Assembly (NCBI RefSeq): GCF_901709675.1
Contig: NC_051095.1
Coordinates: 7,097,956 to 7,161,955 of the forward strand
Length of the DNA: 64,000 bases
Direction of reading: 5' to 3'
Origin: Syngnathus acus
Lineage: Eukaryota; Chordata; Actinopteri; Syngnathiformes; Syngnathidae
In this document: positions 12,470 through 23,600 of the stretch, one piece after another
How positions within the stretch are numbered: position 1 is the stretch's first letter
How the letters are laid out: each line of letters starts with the position of its first letter
The notes under the pieces: generated by a model
What the model was told of the DNA's origin: nothing
The model's database searches: none
Seen by the model: only the letters and a program-made list of their open reading frames with translations
Program-made: the position numbers and the translations under genes

Positions 12470-12870
12470 GTCCTTAACATGACATCCTTGAAACACATCA
12501 GTCCAGAAGCACATCAATTGCAAGCTACATTGGCCTTCAACTATCCTAAATCACATGAGACCTTGAATGTATTTGTCCCAAATTACATCATGTCCCACAT
12601 CAGTCTGGATCTCCATCTTCCCAGAATTTGTATGGAAACACATCAATCAGTTGCAAAGCCAAACTATGTTGTCAATCAGTCTAAAATCACAGCAGGCCTA
12701 AACCATATCAGTCCTGACATCAGTCTCAAGCCACATCACATCACAATCAGTACACAGTCAGTTGTGAACCATATGAGTCCTCTTTTGTCCTTAACAAAAT
12801 CTTTCTTAGATCACATCAGTCTTGAACTACCTGGACCGAGTGAGTCCTGAATCCACGTCAGTCCTCAGTC
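12470..12870 (+). repeat. Degenerate minisatellite, motif 'cacatcagtcctgaa'
   Basis: The phrase 'cacatcagtcc' and relatives ('catatcagtcctgac', 'cacatcagtcttgaac', 'cacatgagaccttgaa', 'ccatatgagtcc') recur about every 20-30 nt across 400 bases. Units are strongly diverged and irregular. A short related piece occurs near 17500 ('aaccacatcagccctgaa'). A 123-codon open frame across it is a by-product of the repeated motif. Confidence 0.7.
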
Positions 12871-14189
12871 ACTCTCAGCTGCATCAGTATTGTTTTTACC
12901 CAGAAACGTAGTATGAACACAATTAAAAAGTGACAACTGAAAATTAACCTTCATAGAATTAAAACTATAGTCTCAATCCAGGAAGAAGATTTTCGCTAAT
13001 TAGCACGTTCGGTAATTCCCAGCACAACGTGACACTGTGTCCCTGCCCCTCCTGGTGAAAGCTGGCCGGGTATGGACGGCGTCCAGCTAACACGCTAGCA
13101 TGCGTTAAGCCGCCATTCTTCTGCTAAATGCACATTAGCATAAATACTTGGCAGCTTTCGTTAGCATTGTGCTATTGTCTATAGTCAATCTTTTGTTTCA
13201 ATCCACCTGTTGTCCTGGACGTGACGTAGAGTCTTTGCTCCATGTTGATGCTTTATTTTGTATAAATGATTTCTGATTAACACATGTTACTAACTAACCG
13301 CCACATATTTACATTGTTCTGTAAATCAGCCATAATAGAGGGAACACAGTTCCCTTGTTTTCTGTGTTTTGGTGTTTTTGCAATGTGGGCCCATATAGGC
13401 AAGCGCATTGGTGACAATTTTAAATGATGGCAAATGGTGGAATTGGTGAAAATTGCTGCCAGTGAGACAGAGCTTAATCGGTCTTAATTATTATTCCACA
13501 AATGCAATATTTATATTTATATATTTATAATATTTTATATTATATAGTGAGGCCACCTAACATCATATTTTTGCTAGGAATATTTTTGCAATTCTTTCTT
13601 CTTTAAACCAGTCCTACTTTTGAGTATTTTGTCTTTTTTTGCCAAAAGGTTTGACTCACAGTAAGAATAAAATGCTCTTGTGTTTGACATAAAACATAAA
13701 GAAAAGTTCATAAAACATGTATGATTATGTCTATGTATACGTGTGCGTGCGTGTGTGAGTGTGAGGTCGCTCGCGTGTACATGTTTGGTCGTTACGTGTG
13801 ATGGATGCGTCCGTGCTCTGAAACGCTGCACTTCATAAACGCTGCCATGGCTTCTGGGGGAGATAACGAGGAGAGGAAGAGTGAGATAGAGATTGGGGGG
13901 GCCGTAACTTGAGTGTGTGTGTGTGTTTGTAGTATGAAGGAGGGGCTGCATGAATGATGGCGAGGCGTTCAGGTTTTAGGGAGGCGGAGGAGTCTGTTTT
14001 CACTCTAATCTGTTTACTCTGCAATTTGTGTTTTCACAGCCAGTCCATTCATTTTGCTTAAACTGACACTTCACTCGCCGACAGGAAGTGTGGGTGTGTA
14101 CGTGCGCGTGTGTGCATATGATGGAGTGAGAGAGGGAGAAATCTTATTTAAGCCTCAATTTATAGACATGCAGTGTGTATGCAGGACTC
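12871..14189. other. Unique sequence with GT-rich tracts
   Basis: It contains an AT-rich tract around 13505-13545 and GT-rich tracts around 13738-13760 and 13912-13928. The block 12960-13170 has phrases such as 'ttcgctaattagcacgttc' that could be conserved non-coding. No exon was found. Confidence 0.35.
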
Positions 14190-14520
14190 CATATTTGGCG
14201 GGTAACACATTTACGAGACCCCCTGTCATTAAAACTGAGGAAAGAACATTTGGCATTGTCAAGTGCATTAATGCGGATGACTTTGGCAATTACCCAGGAT
14301 GTAACCTTACACTGGATGGTGTGTGTATGACTCCACATATTGCACTGCGTACATTTACTAGACCTCCCATCATTAAAAATGGGAACAAGAGTGAAAAGCA
14401 TTGTGAAGTGCCTTAATGCGGATGATTTTGCTAATTACACAGAACGCTGGTCTAATACTTTTGTTAAGCACTGTGTGCGTACGTATGTGTGTGTGTGTGT
14501 GGGGGGGGGGGGCTGGCTCC

Positions 14521-14645
14521 TACAGTGCTTAACAAATTTATTAGACCACCTGTCATTAAAAAAATGAAAAGCATCATGTCGTGCTTTAATGCGGATGATT
14601 TTGGTAATTACACAGGGTGGTGGTCTAATACTTTTATTAAGTACC
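14521..14645 (+). mobile_element. Best-preserved MITE unit of the array
   Basis: The left end 'tacagtgcttaacaaattta' plus 'ttagaccacc' pairs with the right end 'ggtggtctaatacttttatt' plus 'aagtacc' as imperfect inverted repeats of about 28 nt around a core of about 65 nt. A TA at the left terminus fits TA target-site preference. The length of about 125 nt and absence of coding capacity mark a MITE that would need a transposase from elsewhere. Confidence 0.75.
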
Positions 14646-14946
14646 GGAAGTGTGTGTGTCAGTGTGTGTGTGTGTGTTTAACACACTTAAGAGACCACCT
14701 GTCATTAAAGAAATGAGTAGGATCATGACGTGCTCTAATGCTGATGATTTTGGCAATTACTCTGGGTGGTGCTCAACTGATACATTTGTTAAGCACTGTA
14801 GATGTTGTTAGTATGTGTGTGTGTGTGCGTGTGTGTGTTTCTATGTGACTCCATATACAGTGTTTAAAACCTTTATTAGAACACCTGTCATTCAAAAAAA
14901 GAACCACCATGAAGGGATTTAATGCAGAGGATTTTGGTAATTATAC

Positions 14947-15733
14947 TACCGTACTTTTCGGACTATAAGTCGCGGTTTTTTTCATAGTTTGGGTGGGGGG
15001 GCGACTTATACTCAGGAGCGACTTATATATGTTTTTTTTTCACAAATTTTTACTTGATCATTAACACATCACTTACTTACAAGTATAGTTGACCACTTCA
15101 CGTTATTTTTAGTATAGTTGATCACTTCACATGCTTTGATATCTTTATCTTGAACATATTCAAAACATGAAAAATAGAGAGAAAAAAATCAAATAAAGTA
15201 ATTAACACTTTAAAGCGCCATATCCTCTGGACATGTCCTCTGTCACCAGGATGACATAAAGGACGAGAAATTTGATCGATGAATTTAATGATTTGGAGTG
15301 ACACAAATGGTTTGATAATATTGTTGTTTATGTAATAGTTTTTTTTATGGGCCTGTGGAATAATTTGAACTGCGGCGCGACACACGGCATTGTTGACAAG
15401 GGACGATCGATGGATTTAATGAATTGGAGTGACACAGATGGTTTTATAAACGTGTTATTTATGTAATAGTTTTTTTTAAATAACCGAATGTTACGTCAGG
15501 CCCGTTCTCAGCTCCTCGTTTGTGTTTGTCACGTTAGCATACCGTATCGTTTAGCCTGTTGTTGCTCGTTCAATGTCTGTTCTTGGTGTTGGATTTTGTC
15601 GAATAAATTGCCCCCCAAAATGCGACTTATACTCTGGAGCGACTTATATATGTTTTTTTTTTCACATTTTTGGGCATTTTATGGCTGGTGCGACTTATAC
15701 TCCGGAGCGACTTATAGTCCGGAAATTACGGTA
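14947..15733. mobile_element. GGACTATAAG-type MITE (copy 2) inserted in array unit 5
   Basis: The left end is 'taccgtacttttcggacta' and the right end 'gtccggaaattacggta', which are inverted. Near each end 'gcgacttata' is iterated. Both flanks continue the tandem unit: 'ggattttggtaattata' before and 'tgttaagcaatg' after, which proves insertion into unit 5. TA flanks both ends, consistent with a TA target duplication, though TA may also be part of the termini. The interior is related in reverse to 5086-5669 and contains a partial internal duplication ('tttaatgatttggagtgaca' near 15282 and 'tttaatgaattggagtgaca' near 15415). Confidence 0.85.
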
Positions 15734-16090
15734 GTCTGTTAAGCAATGTTCATGCCGGTATAAGTGTGAGTGTGTGTGTACGTGTGTACAAGATACCACA
15801 TGTAGCGCTTAGCATATTTATTAGACCAACTGTCAGGAAAAAACAAATAAGCATCATGAATCGCTTTCATCCAGATAATTTGGGTAAGAGCCAATACTTT
15901 AACTGCTCTGGTGTGTTTTGTGTGTGTACATGTGATTTTGTGTACTTAACACATTCATGAGACCACCTGTCATTAAAGTTGAGACAGGGGCATTTGTGAA
16001 GTGCTTTAATGCGGATATTTGAGTCATTACCAATGCTGTAACCTTACACCGAGTGCTGGTTGAAAAGATTTGCTAAACACTGTGTCGATT

Positions 16091-19000
16091 GTGTGTTTAC
16101 TTGTGTGTTAGTCTGACATCTCATTTACGGGGCTGCTGTCTTTAACTGTGTGTTTGTGTGCGTCCATTAGCAAGGTGGGATTGTAATTATTCAGAGGCAC
16201 TAAGGCCATTAGCGGCGGCGGTGGACAGAATGTTCTCGCTGTCGCATTTCTGGGTTGACATTGTTCCCTTTCTTTGCTGTACTCTAAAACGGAGCTGGCC
16301 CATTATTATTGAGCAGCTACTTTTCCAATTTTCCCTTCAAGAATTAATCTCGTTAAATTCAAAATTCAAGAGTGGACTAGATTAAGTTGCAAAACAGTAA
16401 GTGGTAGACACGTCAACTTGACCACCCAGCAATGAGCAGTCGGCACAGACGTTTTGATGAAATTAACACGTGGTGTATTCACACAACAAAGACATATGGT
16501 AGGCGTATGGTGACATTTTTTTTAAATTTCTTTTTAATTTTATTATTTAAATTTTATTTTTTATTATTTTTTTATTACGTTGGATTACTTTTTAATATTT
16601 TTTATTATTGTTTATTTTATTTTAACATGACCCTTGCAATATTCGCATATTTAACAAGCGCACAATGAAGTACTACGTACACGCTAATGCTAGCTGAAGA
16701 GAAGCCTTCGATCCTCATGTCAGCCATCTACATGTTCGCCATCTCTTTCTCATGACAAAACCAAGACTAGGTATGGTCGAGTTTGACCATAAAAACTACA
16801 CCTTCAATCCATTTCCTATTCATCGGTGTTTAGGACAACCGTGGGCTAATCGCCAGTCACTCACAGGAAACAAACAAACAAGGGTTCACACTAATTGTGT
16901 CTAAACTGCTGTGATGGCTCTACCAAACTTGACAGATGAGCTCAGTATTGCAAAGTTGTCACGCGACAGTCCCGTAATTATTATTTACTTGGCAGAGAGT
17001 CGTAAAAGTCATTCAATAATTGATGAAGTGCACTGACCTCATTATAAATGCATTAGTTAGTCTTCACAAACATACCCTGCTTGAATTATAAGTGCATACG
17101 CTAAAAGGTAGGCTTCGACATGTACCTTAGCTTTAAGGTGTTGCTGTTGGGTTCACAGAGAATAAAAGTATTGGACAGGAAGTAGGTTGAATAACACCTA
17201 ACAAAAAAGTGGTTATTTTATGTAAGGTAACCTTGGGTGACTCCAAATAAATTGAAATGAAAAAAAAAAAAAAACTGCAATCAGCATAGTCTTAATGCTG
17301 TGAAAACTCTGCACCATGCTGAAGTTCAATGATGAACCAATCAAACGAGAATTAATCGATTATTGAAATAATCAATATTTCTTTTGATAATCAATTAATC
17401 ATTGTTACATTTATTCTGAACAAAATTAGCAATCTCAGACCATGAGTCCTTTAAGGCACCTGCATCTCGAATCACACCAAATCGGTCAGGTGAAAAACTG
17501 TCCTAACCACATCAGCCCTGAATTGGCTTAACATACTTAGTACGATAACATCTTCCCAAATAGCTTAGGCTCACCGACTGACAAAACTCCAGCAGAAAAC
17601 TTTCAAACAAAAGTGGCTCCTGTAGGCTGTCAATAAAGAACATATGTGTAGAACGCCATGCCTGTGAGCAACATCTGACCCTGTGTGCAATAACATGCGG
17701 CTTTGGAACGATTCGACAAATAACGTGGCACTGGACCCCGCAGCCAGGTTGTAAACATACGGTGTCTTTGTTTTTCTCGGTGGTACCTGCTTTTGATTTG
17801 ACACAAACACCCATGCGGTTCATTCATGCTTCAAGACATCCAAGAAGTAAACGGATATAAGTAGACCGGGCATGAAGAAGATGTACGGGTTGAAGTTGGT
17901 TCCCAAGTCTCTACTTTGCAGAAGACACCTTTACGTACATCAACAAACGGAGACCTTGCAGTTACTAAAGAACGTATTTTGCGCACACTAATCTCTTTTA
18001 CAGACTCAAGAGAGTCCGTTATCTATCTGACTGAAGGAAATGAGGGGAAGCCGCTTTGAGTGGCCCCAAATTAGCACAAGTTAAAAACAATAAAAAAAAA
18101 ATTGAATGCTAATACACGATCAGAATCTTTCAAATAGATTTTTAAATGAAAAATTGCAGCCATTGGAGGAAGGCCAGAATCTGAGTTATGGGCTCTCATT
18201 TAGGAGTCAAGCAGCAGCATTTTGAGTCAATTACCCTGCTTTTAAGCAACATCATTAGCAAAAGCGAACTAAATTTAATGCTAACACTTCTTGCTGTTGA
18301 AAAAAAGTAAAGTAGAAACGCTCCTGACAAAGGAGGCTCCTGCAGGCTGTCAAGCCACCTCATTGTATGGTCCGAATGCATATTTGATGGCGGGGCATGC
18401 AGACAAAGCACAAATCTCATCTCGGGGCGACGAGCCGCCGTAAATCCGAGCAGGAATCAAAGGCGAACGCAGGGGATGAGACAAGGTGAGGAGGCCCGTG
18501 GAGCGCAGAAGAAGCGGCTGGGATGCTTTTGAAGTGTCAAAACATCGGCGGGTCAAAACAGCGCCAGCCACAGTAGGGCTCGAGCGGCGCTAACAGCTTC
18601 CTGGAGCAGAGCCTTTGACGGCACTTGCGACGGAGGTGTCAGACCGTCATCAAAGTGACGGCAAACCTTGAAGAAGGCCGGGAGGAATTGAGAGCTATCG
18701 TGATTTCACTCAGGAGCTTTTTGTGTGGTTCTGGCCTACTGGCAGACACACTGTGTGCTAACAAGATGGCAAACATGCTGCATTAGATGTGTTTCAGACC
18801 TCAGGACCTGGCCCGTTCCGTCGATGCGGATTCCTCAAGGGAAAGGCATCAGACTCACCGCCACCTAGCAGAGGAGGTGGGCAAGAGAAAGGAGAAGCAG
18901 CAGTAAAACTGGCCAAAGTGTGAAACAGAACAGAACAGTGATTGTGAGTGTAAATTGGTTTGACCTGCGACTGGCTGACTACCAGTTCAGGGTGTAAACA

Positions 19001-19243
19001 AATGACTGCCGACGTCTGTTGGTGAGGAACACATACGGTCCAAATCTGCTACCTCATTTAGTCCTTCGATTCATTTTGATGCCAACTTTCCTCACTCTCC
19101 AGACGCCCAATGGTGTGGAGATTTTCTTCTAAAAAAAAAAAAACTATAAATAAATCTTGAACAGTGTGATCGCAAAACAACCACCGATATTATAATAATT
19201 GACATAAACATGACATACTTATATAAACTACAGCCGTTTCTAC
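16091..19243. other. Unique AT-rich sequence with SINE relics
   Basis: It contains a very T/A-rich low-complexity tract at about 16515-16625, an A run near 17262, and an AT-rich palindromic stretch near 17345-17405 ('attaatcgattattgaaata' ... 'gataatcaattaatca'). Weak SINE-like relics lie at about 16800-16900 (minus) and 18940-19000 (plus), the latter by 'gactggctgactaccagttc' then 'agggtgt'. No exon was supported. Confidence 0.35.
18940..19000 (+). repeat. tRNA-derived SINE relic (body fragment)
   Basis: 'tgattgtgagtgtaaattgg' followed by 'tgcgactggctgactaccag' and 'ttcagggtgt' parallels the body of the SINE (intact copy: 'gagtgcgagtgcggatggt ... gcgattggctggcaacggg ... ttcagggtgtc'). Both ends are lost. 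Confidence 0.5.
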
Positions 19244-19306
19244 GATATCCGCTCTAAGGACGTCGAAGACCTCTTCTACAAGTACGGCTCCATCCGTGAT
19301 ATCGAT
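19244..19306 (+). pseudogene. SRSF1-like RRM1 fragment
   Basis: The 63 bases encode 21 residues, DIRSKDVEDLFYKYGSIRDI plus D. By my recollection this matches the first RNA-recognition motif of the splicing factor SRSF1 (SF2/ASF) at about 17 of 21 positions, with only conservative changes (S/T, V/I, L/V, S/A). It covers helix 1 and strand 2 of the RRM fold, after RNP2. The match stops abruptly on both sides: upstream the expected IYVGNLPP is not present, and downstream 'ccatacattaaaca' replaces LKNRRG. There is no start codon, no splice-site pair and no RNP1, so it cannot make an RRM alone. A fragment of a processed copy, or DNA captured during break repair, is most likely. The third-base C/G bias of its codons is unlike the AT-rich surroundings. 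SRSF9 or another SRSF1 paralogue could be the source. Confidence 0.75.
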
Positions 19307-21084
19307 CCATACATTAAACACAATGTCTTTTTTTTCCCACCGTACCTGACATTCTAGCCAACAAACTTATTTCTTCTTTGGCATTATGCGGAAAAAATGT
19401 CGATAACAAAGCTGGCTCCTGATTGGCCTCCGTCCTTAGTTTGTCTCACCCCCGCCCGGCCCCTAAACGCTGCGGCATGACAGGCTTAGCGGCGATATGA
19501 GCGGACGCCTTATCTGCTCAATTCCAAATTCATAAATCTTTGAGATCAGATGAAATTGAAGCAGCTTGAAAGGCTAGAGGGGGGGAAGGGGGTGGTGGGT
19601 TGACACGTCTGGGTGGCTCTGCGGGCCGGCTGCATGCTAATGTAGCATCACGCTCGTGTTTGTATGTACTCAAGAGCCAATGTTGTGGCGTATTACCTCA
19701 GTCTGCATGCATTTATGCATTTATGCATGAAGGTCCACTTGGGTGCTGATTCACTGTCAATGCCGACCAGCCGGCTTGTTTTACATTTTAACTCGGTAAA
19801 TGTTTAACATCCATATCGCAAAGTCGGCTTTAATCTTAATGTTTGCAACTAAAACAACCTCTAACTTACATGAACCCTCCAGTTTTTAAGCGGCCAGGTG
19901 ATCGTGATGTCCGCAGAAATTTAATACTATTAACAAGATACTATGCCAATTATGATTAGGGTAATAATGAAATATAAGTAATGTTTGTTGCTGACTCTTA
20001 GGGATGATTATACTCCCTAACAGGTCAAACTGATTCACAGCTTTTGTAAATTATTTGATATTTTGGCTTAATAGAAGTAAATCAACTGACTAAAACTGTT
20101 TTATTTTAATGTTGTTGTCACCTCAACATCGTGCCTACATCGACAACAGTTGAAAACTAGCTTAAAGCTAACACTGGCCCATTTACAGAAATGTTCATTG
20201 ACGTGCACTGTCCCTGTTACATAAATCAATCAATCAATAAATCAATAAATATTTTTCCATACAATCAAAAACTTAATTTAATCTCTTATACTAAAATATA
20301 TGTTTCATGTTTTACTCATAGCCACCAAATTACATGGCTGACTCAATGATAAGAGAACACACGAAAAATTCATGAAGCCATATCCGGAATCAAACGGAAA
20401 GTCAGCCTTTTTGGATTGAAGCAGCAATTTTTTAAGGATTAGGCCTATTTGCATTCCTCCAAGTCACTGCAGCGTCTACTTCTACTACAATTTATTTATT
20501 ATTATTATTTTTTTTTCAATCTCTCTTGAAATGTTGCTCCCCACAAAAGTTAACGCCCGAGGCAACTGCCTCCCCCCAGTTCCCCCCCTGCATAACGCTA
20601 TGCGATGGCAGAGTTTCGGGTGCAGATTGAGTCTGAGATGTAGCGTGAGATGAGCGTTATTTTCGCCTCCAGATACAAAGTCTGCCTCTCGTACTGGCTA
20701 ATTCCTTTTGCTTCCTCCGATTTATCTTGTTTTCCTGCGTCTTGTCAGCTCATGCCCCCGATAACAACTTCCCAAAACCCTCCCCACCACTTCCGCCTCC
20801 CCCAAATTGCATCAGCCACCCATCGCTAGCTAAACCTCCCCCCCAAAAAAAAAACATCTAGCGCTGCTATGTTTTCGATTGAACATGGAGGAAGCATCTT
20901 TTGATGAAATCATTTCATGTGTCAGGGTGCAAACAGCACAATGGGGGGGCTTGAATTTGTGATCTGACAAAGCTGACTCATCATTCTCACATGCCGTATG
21001 AAAAAACAAGGTCATCTTTTTATTAAAATTCTTCCTGTCAGTCAGAAGTAACGCAAAATGATAAATGCTAGCATATTGAATGTC
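19307..21084. other. Unique sequence
   Basis: It holds an (AATC)n-like tract at about 20223-20250 and poly-T and poly-A runs (about 20505 and 20850). 'gcatgcatttatgcattta' near 19705 is a short iterated motif. Nothing else was identified. Confidence 0.35.
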
Positions 21085-21640
21085 AGATTAAAATCAAGTC
21101 AAGACCAAGACTTTGAGAGGTTAAGACCAAGACAAGACTGAGACTTTGTGGTTTTGAGAGTAATTTAAGACCAAGACTTTGAAGGATTGACGTTGAACCA
21201 AGTCCATCAAATATTTTTGAGCTTGTGAACAAGACAATCTTTGAAGGGTTGGAAAGTCATGACAAGGACTGAGCCTCAAGGCTGACTCAAGGCCAAGACT
21301 CTGAAGGGTCCAGACCATGTTGAGACAACAACTTCAGTGCTTAAGATCAAGTCAAGACCAAGATTTATGTGATTGTGACCAAATTAAGACCACTCAATCT
21401 GAGATCAAGTCAAAACCAATAACGAGAATTTAGGGAGGTGAAGCATATAACTATTGACTACATAATACTTTCAGAGGTAATGATCAAATCAAGACTGAGA
21501 CCAAGACTTTGAAGAGGTAGAATCAAATCTGGACCAAGACTTTGAACCATTAAAACCAAGTCAAAACAAGGAATCTAAGAAGATGAAACCACGACTAAGA
21601 CAACAATTTAGGATCGAAGATTAAGTCAAGACAAAGATTG
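21085..21640 (-). repeat. Degenerate minisatellite, motif 'aagaccaagactttga'
   Basis: Phrases like 'gtcaagaccaagactttgag', 'gttaagaccaagacaagac', 'taagaccaagactttgaagg' and 'gagaccaagactttgaagag' recur every 25-60 nt over about 550 bases. The reverse complement of the motif ('aaagtcttggtctt') is the unit of the blocks at 24690-26360 and 28980-29850, so the family is present in both orientations within 9 kb. The open frames across it are by-products. Confidence 0.75.
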
Positions 21641-22451
21641 TAAGAGGATACTTTAAAAGGATCTTTTTAGGTGTAACTCTCAGTGGAAGAATGTTCAGCA
21701 AAACACATGTACGAGTTTGGTATTGTATTTTATGGTAAGTCAGCACTTTGATTTTTTTTTTTTGCACCATGCTCCCAATCGTAGAGAAAGACTTTAAGAA
21801 GCTAAGAACAGCTTTTATGTCACGTGTCAAACAAACGTCAAACATACACTGTGCAGTGTTCGAAGAATCCAATGTAACCTTGCTAGCAGGAGGTCTGTAC
21901 TCCCTCAAACACTTTTGCAGTTTTGTAATAGCGGTCTCCTGAGCCTAGCAGGATGTAGTAGAGTGCCTCTCTGATGGCAGCAGACAGTCGGCGGCTTGAA
22001 ATGTGACAGGTGTCATCCAGGGAAGACCATTGAGCACACGTTAGAGCGCTCACGACGAGAAAGGAGCTCGATGAGGCCCTTTGGGACAGTGGATTGGCCC
22101 CCAGTAATAAAAGGCTAATTAGCTACCCCCCCAATCTACCTTACTCTCATCACAGAGCAACACCCCAGGAGTGGGCTTCCCGCCTAATTCCATCATTTCT
22201 CTCAATGGATGTCAGCTCATGCATGGACCCTGTCAGGGGACGTCGCCGTCGTCCTGATGGAAATTACTCGCGTTCCCAATGATGATGAGAAAAAGACAAA
22301 CCGCGACCGCTCGAGAGAGTAGTCGTTCTTTGCTACATGTCAATCAAAACAGTGCGAAACCAAACGCCCCCTTTTGAGTGGCTGGGGGGAAAATTTCCCT
22401 TTCATGTCAATAGCATGCAAGATCACAGAGCCAATCACAGGAACATATAAA
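21641..22451. other. Unique sequence
   Basis: No element or exon was identified. Near 22115 'ggctaattagctacccc' repeats words seen near 7099. Around 22020-22290 the sequence is less AT-rich and might be conserved non-coding DNA. Confidence 0.35.
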
Positions 22452-22650
22452 CAATCACACTCACATAACCAATTTAGAGTCATCAATTAACCGTTAACAA
22501 TTTTTGGAGATGTGGAAGTAAACTGGAGTGCCGAACAAAACGCATGCAGGCAGAGATCTGATGAAATTGAATATGCAAACTATCCCAGTCGAGGTTCGAA
22601 CCCAGAACCGCAAGGCAGAGGTGCTAACCACTGAAGCACTGCATAGCGCA
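22452..22650 (-). repeat. tRNA-derived SINE, degraded copy
   Basis: On the minus strand the order is: head 'gcagtgcttcagtggttagc', 'acctctgccttgcggttct', a B-box-like 'gggttcgaacc', the internal 'cactccagtttacttccac' and 'ttgatgactctaaattgg', then 'ttatgtgagtgtg'. This is the same order as the full copy at 60409-60771. The final third, with the (GGAT)n tail, is missing. Confidence 0.75.
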
Positions 22651-23263
22651 AGTTAACAAAGCAAAACCCGTCTCAGAGGTGCGTAACCACGGCAACTTTG
22701 AAGGAGCCAACTTGTCAGGATTGATTGGGATGAATTCCCAACAGGCGGCAAAGCGGCACAGCCATCAGACGCTCGTGTCAGGAGGCTTTTCACTTACATT
22801 TGTCATCGGCGGCGGCGCTTTGAGGATGCCGACAGTGATTGAGAGCCTCGCGCCTTTTTGTCAATGAAGGAAATCATTGACTCTCTCTGTGATTTTTATG
22901 AAAAGCACTTTTGCCCCTACGGAACTTTCTCGTTCACCCCGTTTGACAAACGACGAGAATCTAACACACTTGACTCCTCGAGTCCAAAACAATTGGTTAG
23001 CGTGAGGAATGTAACGCGGACATACTCCGGTTCTTTCTTCCAATTGTCACAGAGAATAGAAACAAAAACACAGTATAGACATTTAAAGACTACGTAGAAT
23101 TTGCAAAGGACAATAATTAGATTGAACTATCGTTGAGTCATAGACAGGTATTGCAAAATATTTAAGGACATTAATTCCTTGATTTTTTGGTCAATCTGAG
23201 ATAGATTTTAGGCTGAGAATGCAGAGTACCTAATGCCTTCTTTTCTTCTATTTCTGTCCAAGT

Positions 23264-23590
23264 CAGGGGTGTCAAACTCATTTTTTACGCGGGCCCCATT
23301 GTAGTCATAGCTTCTTTCGGAGGGCCATTATGACTGTCAACCCAAATAAACGTATGAGTACCTCATATTATATACAGTAAAAACTACAAAACAAACTGAC
23401 AAATAACTAGTTTTCAAATCAGATGAGTAAAAACTGGTCAAATATTTTTAAAAAAAACTATTATTAAAAGTGAAGACAATTTGCAATTCTAGTAATGACA
23501 CACGAATTTGATGCACAATTTGTCTTCGCGGGCCACATAAAATGATGTGGCGGGCCGTATCTGGCCCCCGGGCCTTGAGTTTGACCCCTG
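23264..23590. mobile_element. hAT-type MITE with 8-bp flanking repeats
   Basis: The left terminus 'caggggtgtcaaactc' and right terminus 'gagtttgacccctg' are inverted repeats of the classic vertebrate hAT pattern. The interior has the usual 'gcgggcc' words ('cgcgggccacataaaatgat', 'ggcgggccgtatctggccc'). The octamer 'gtccaagt' stands immediately before the element (23256-23263) and again at 23593-23600, two bases beyond the right terminus. Its 8-nt length is the hAT target-duplication size. At about 327 nt it has no coding capacity and depends on a transposase elsewhere. Confidence 0.88.
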
Positions 23591-23600
23591 CGGTCCAAGT

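Larger units (their letters stand above)
14190..16090 (+). repeat. Tandem array of short palindromic MITE units with GT spacers
   Basis: About seven related units follow one another in the same orientation. The shared anchor 'cctgtcatt' (or a variant) lies at about 14222, 14367, 14549, 14698, 14884, 15829 and 15966. After removing the 0.8 kb insert in unit 5, the spacing is 137-186 nt. Each unit reads approximately: acagtgcttaacaaatttat / agaccacctgtcatta / aatgcggatgattttgg / taattacacaggg / ggtctaatacttttgttaag. The first and last segments are inverted repeats of each other, so one unit is a hairpin-forming, Tc1/mariner-like MITE. GT/TG microsatellite lies between most units. The arrangement suggests tandem amplification of one MITE plus its microsatellite flank. 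Confidence 0.8.

Noticed and set aside
12470-12870. CRISPR-like regularly spaced repeats
   Set aside because: Units are degenerate with irregular spacing and the genome is clearly vertebrate; it is a decayed minisatellite.
17335-17410. AT-rich palindrome near 'attaatcgattattgaaata' as a mobile-element end
   Set aside because: Words of this kind occur in several fish repeats, but no partner terminus or target duplication was found nearby.
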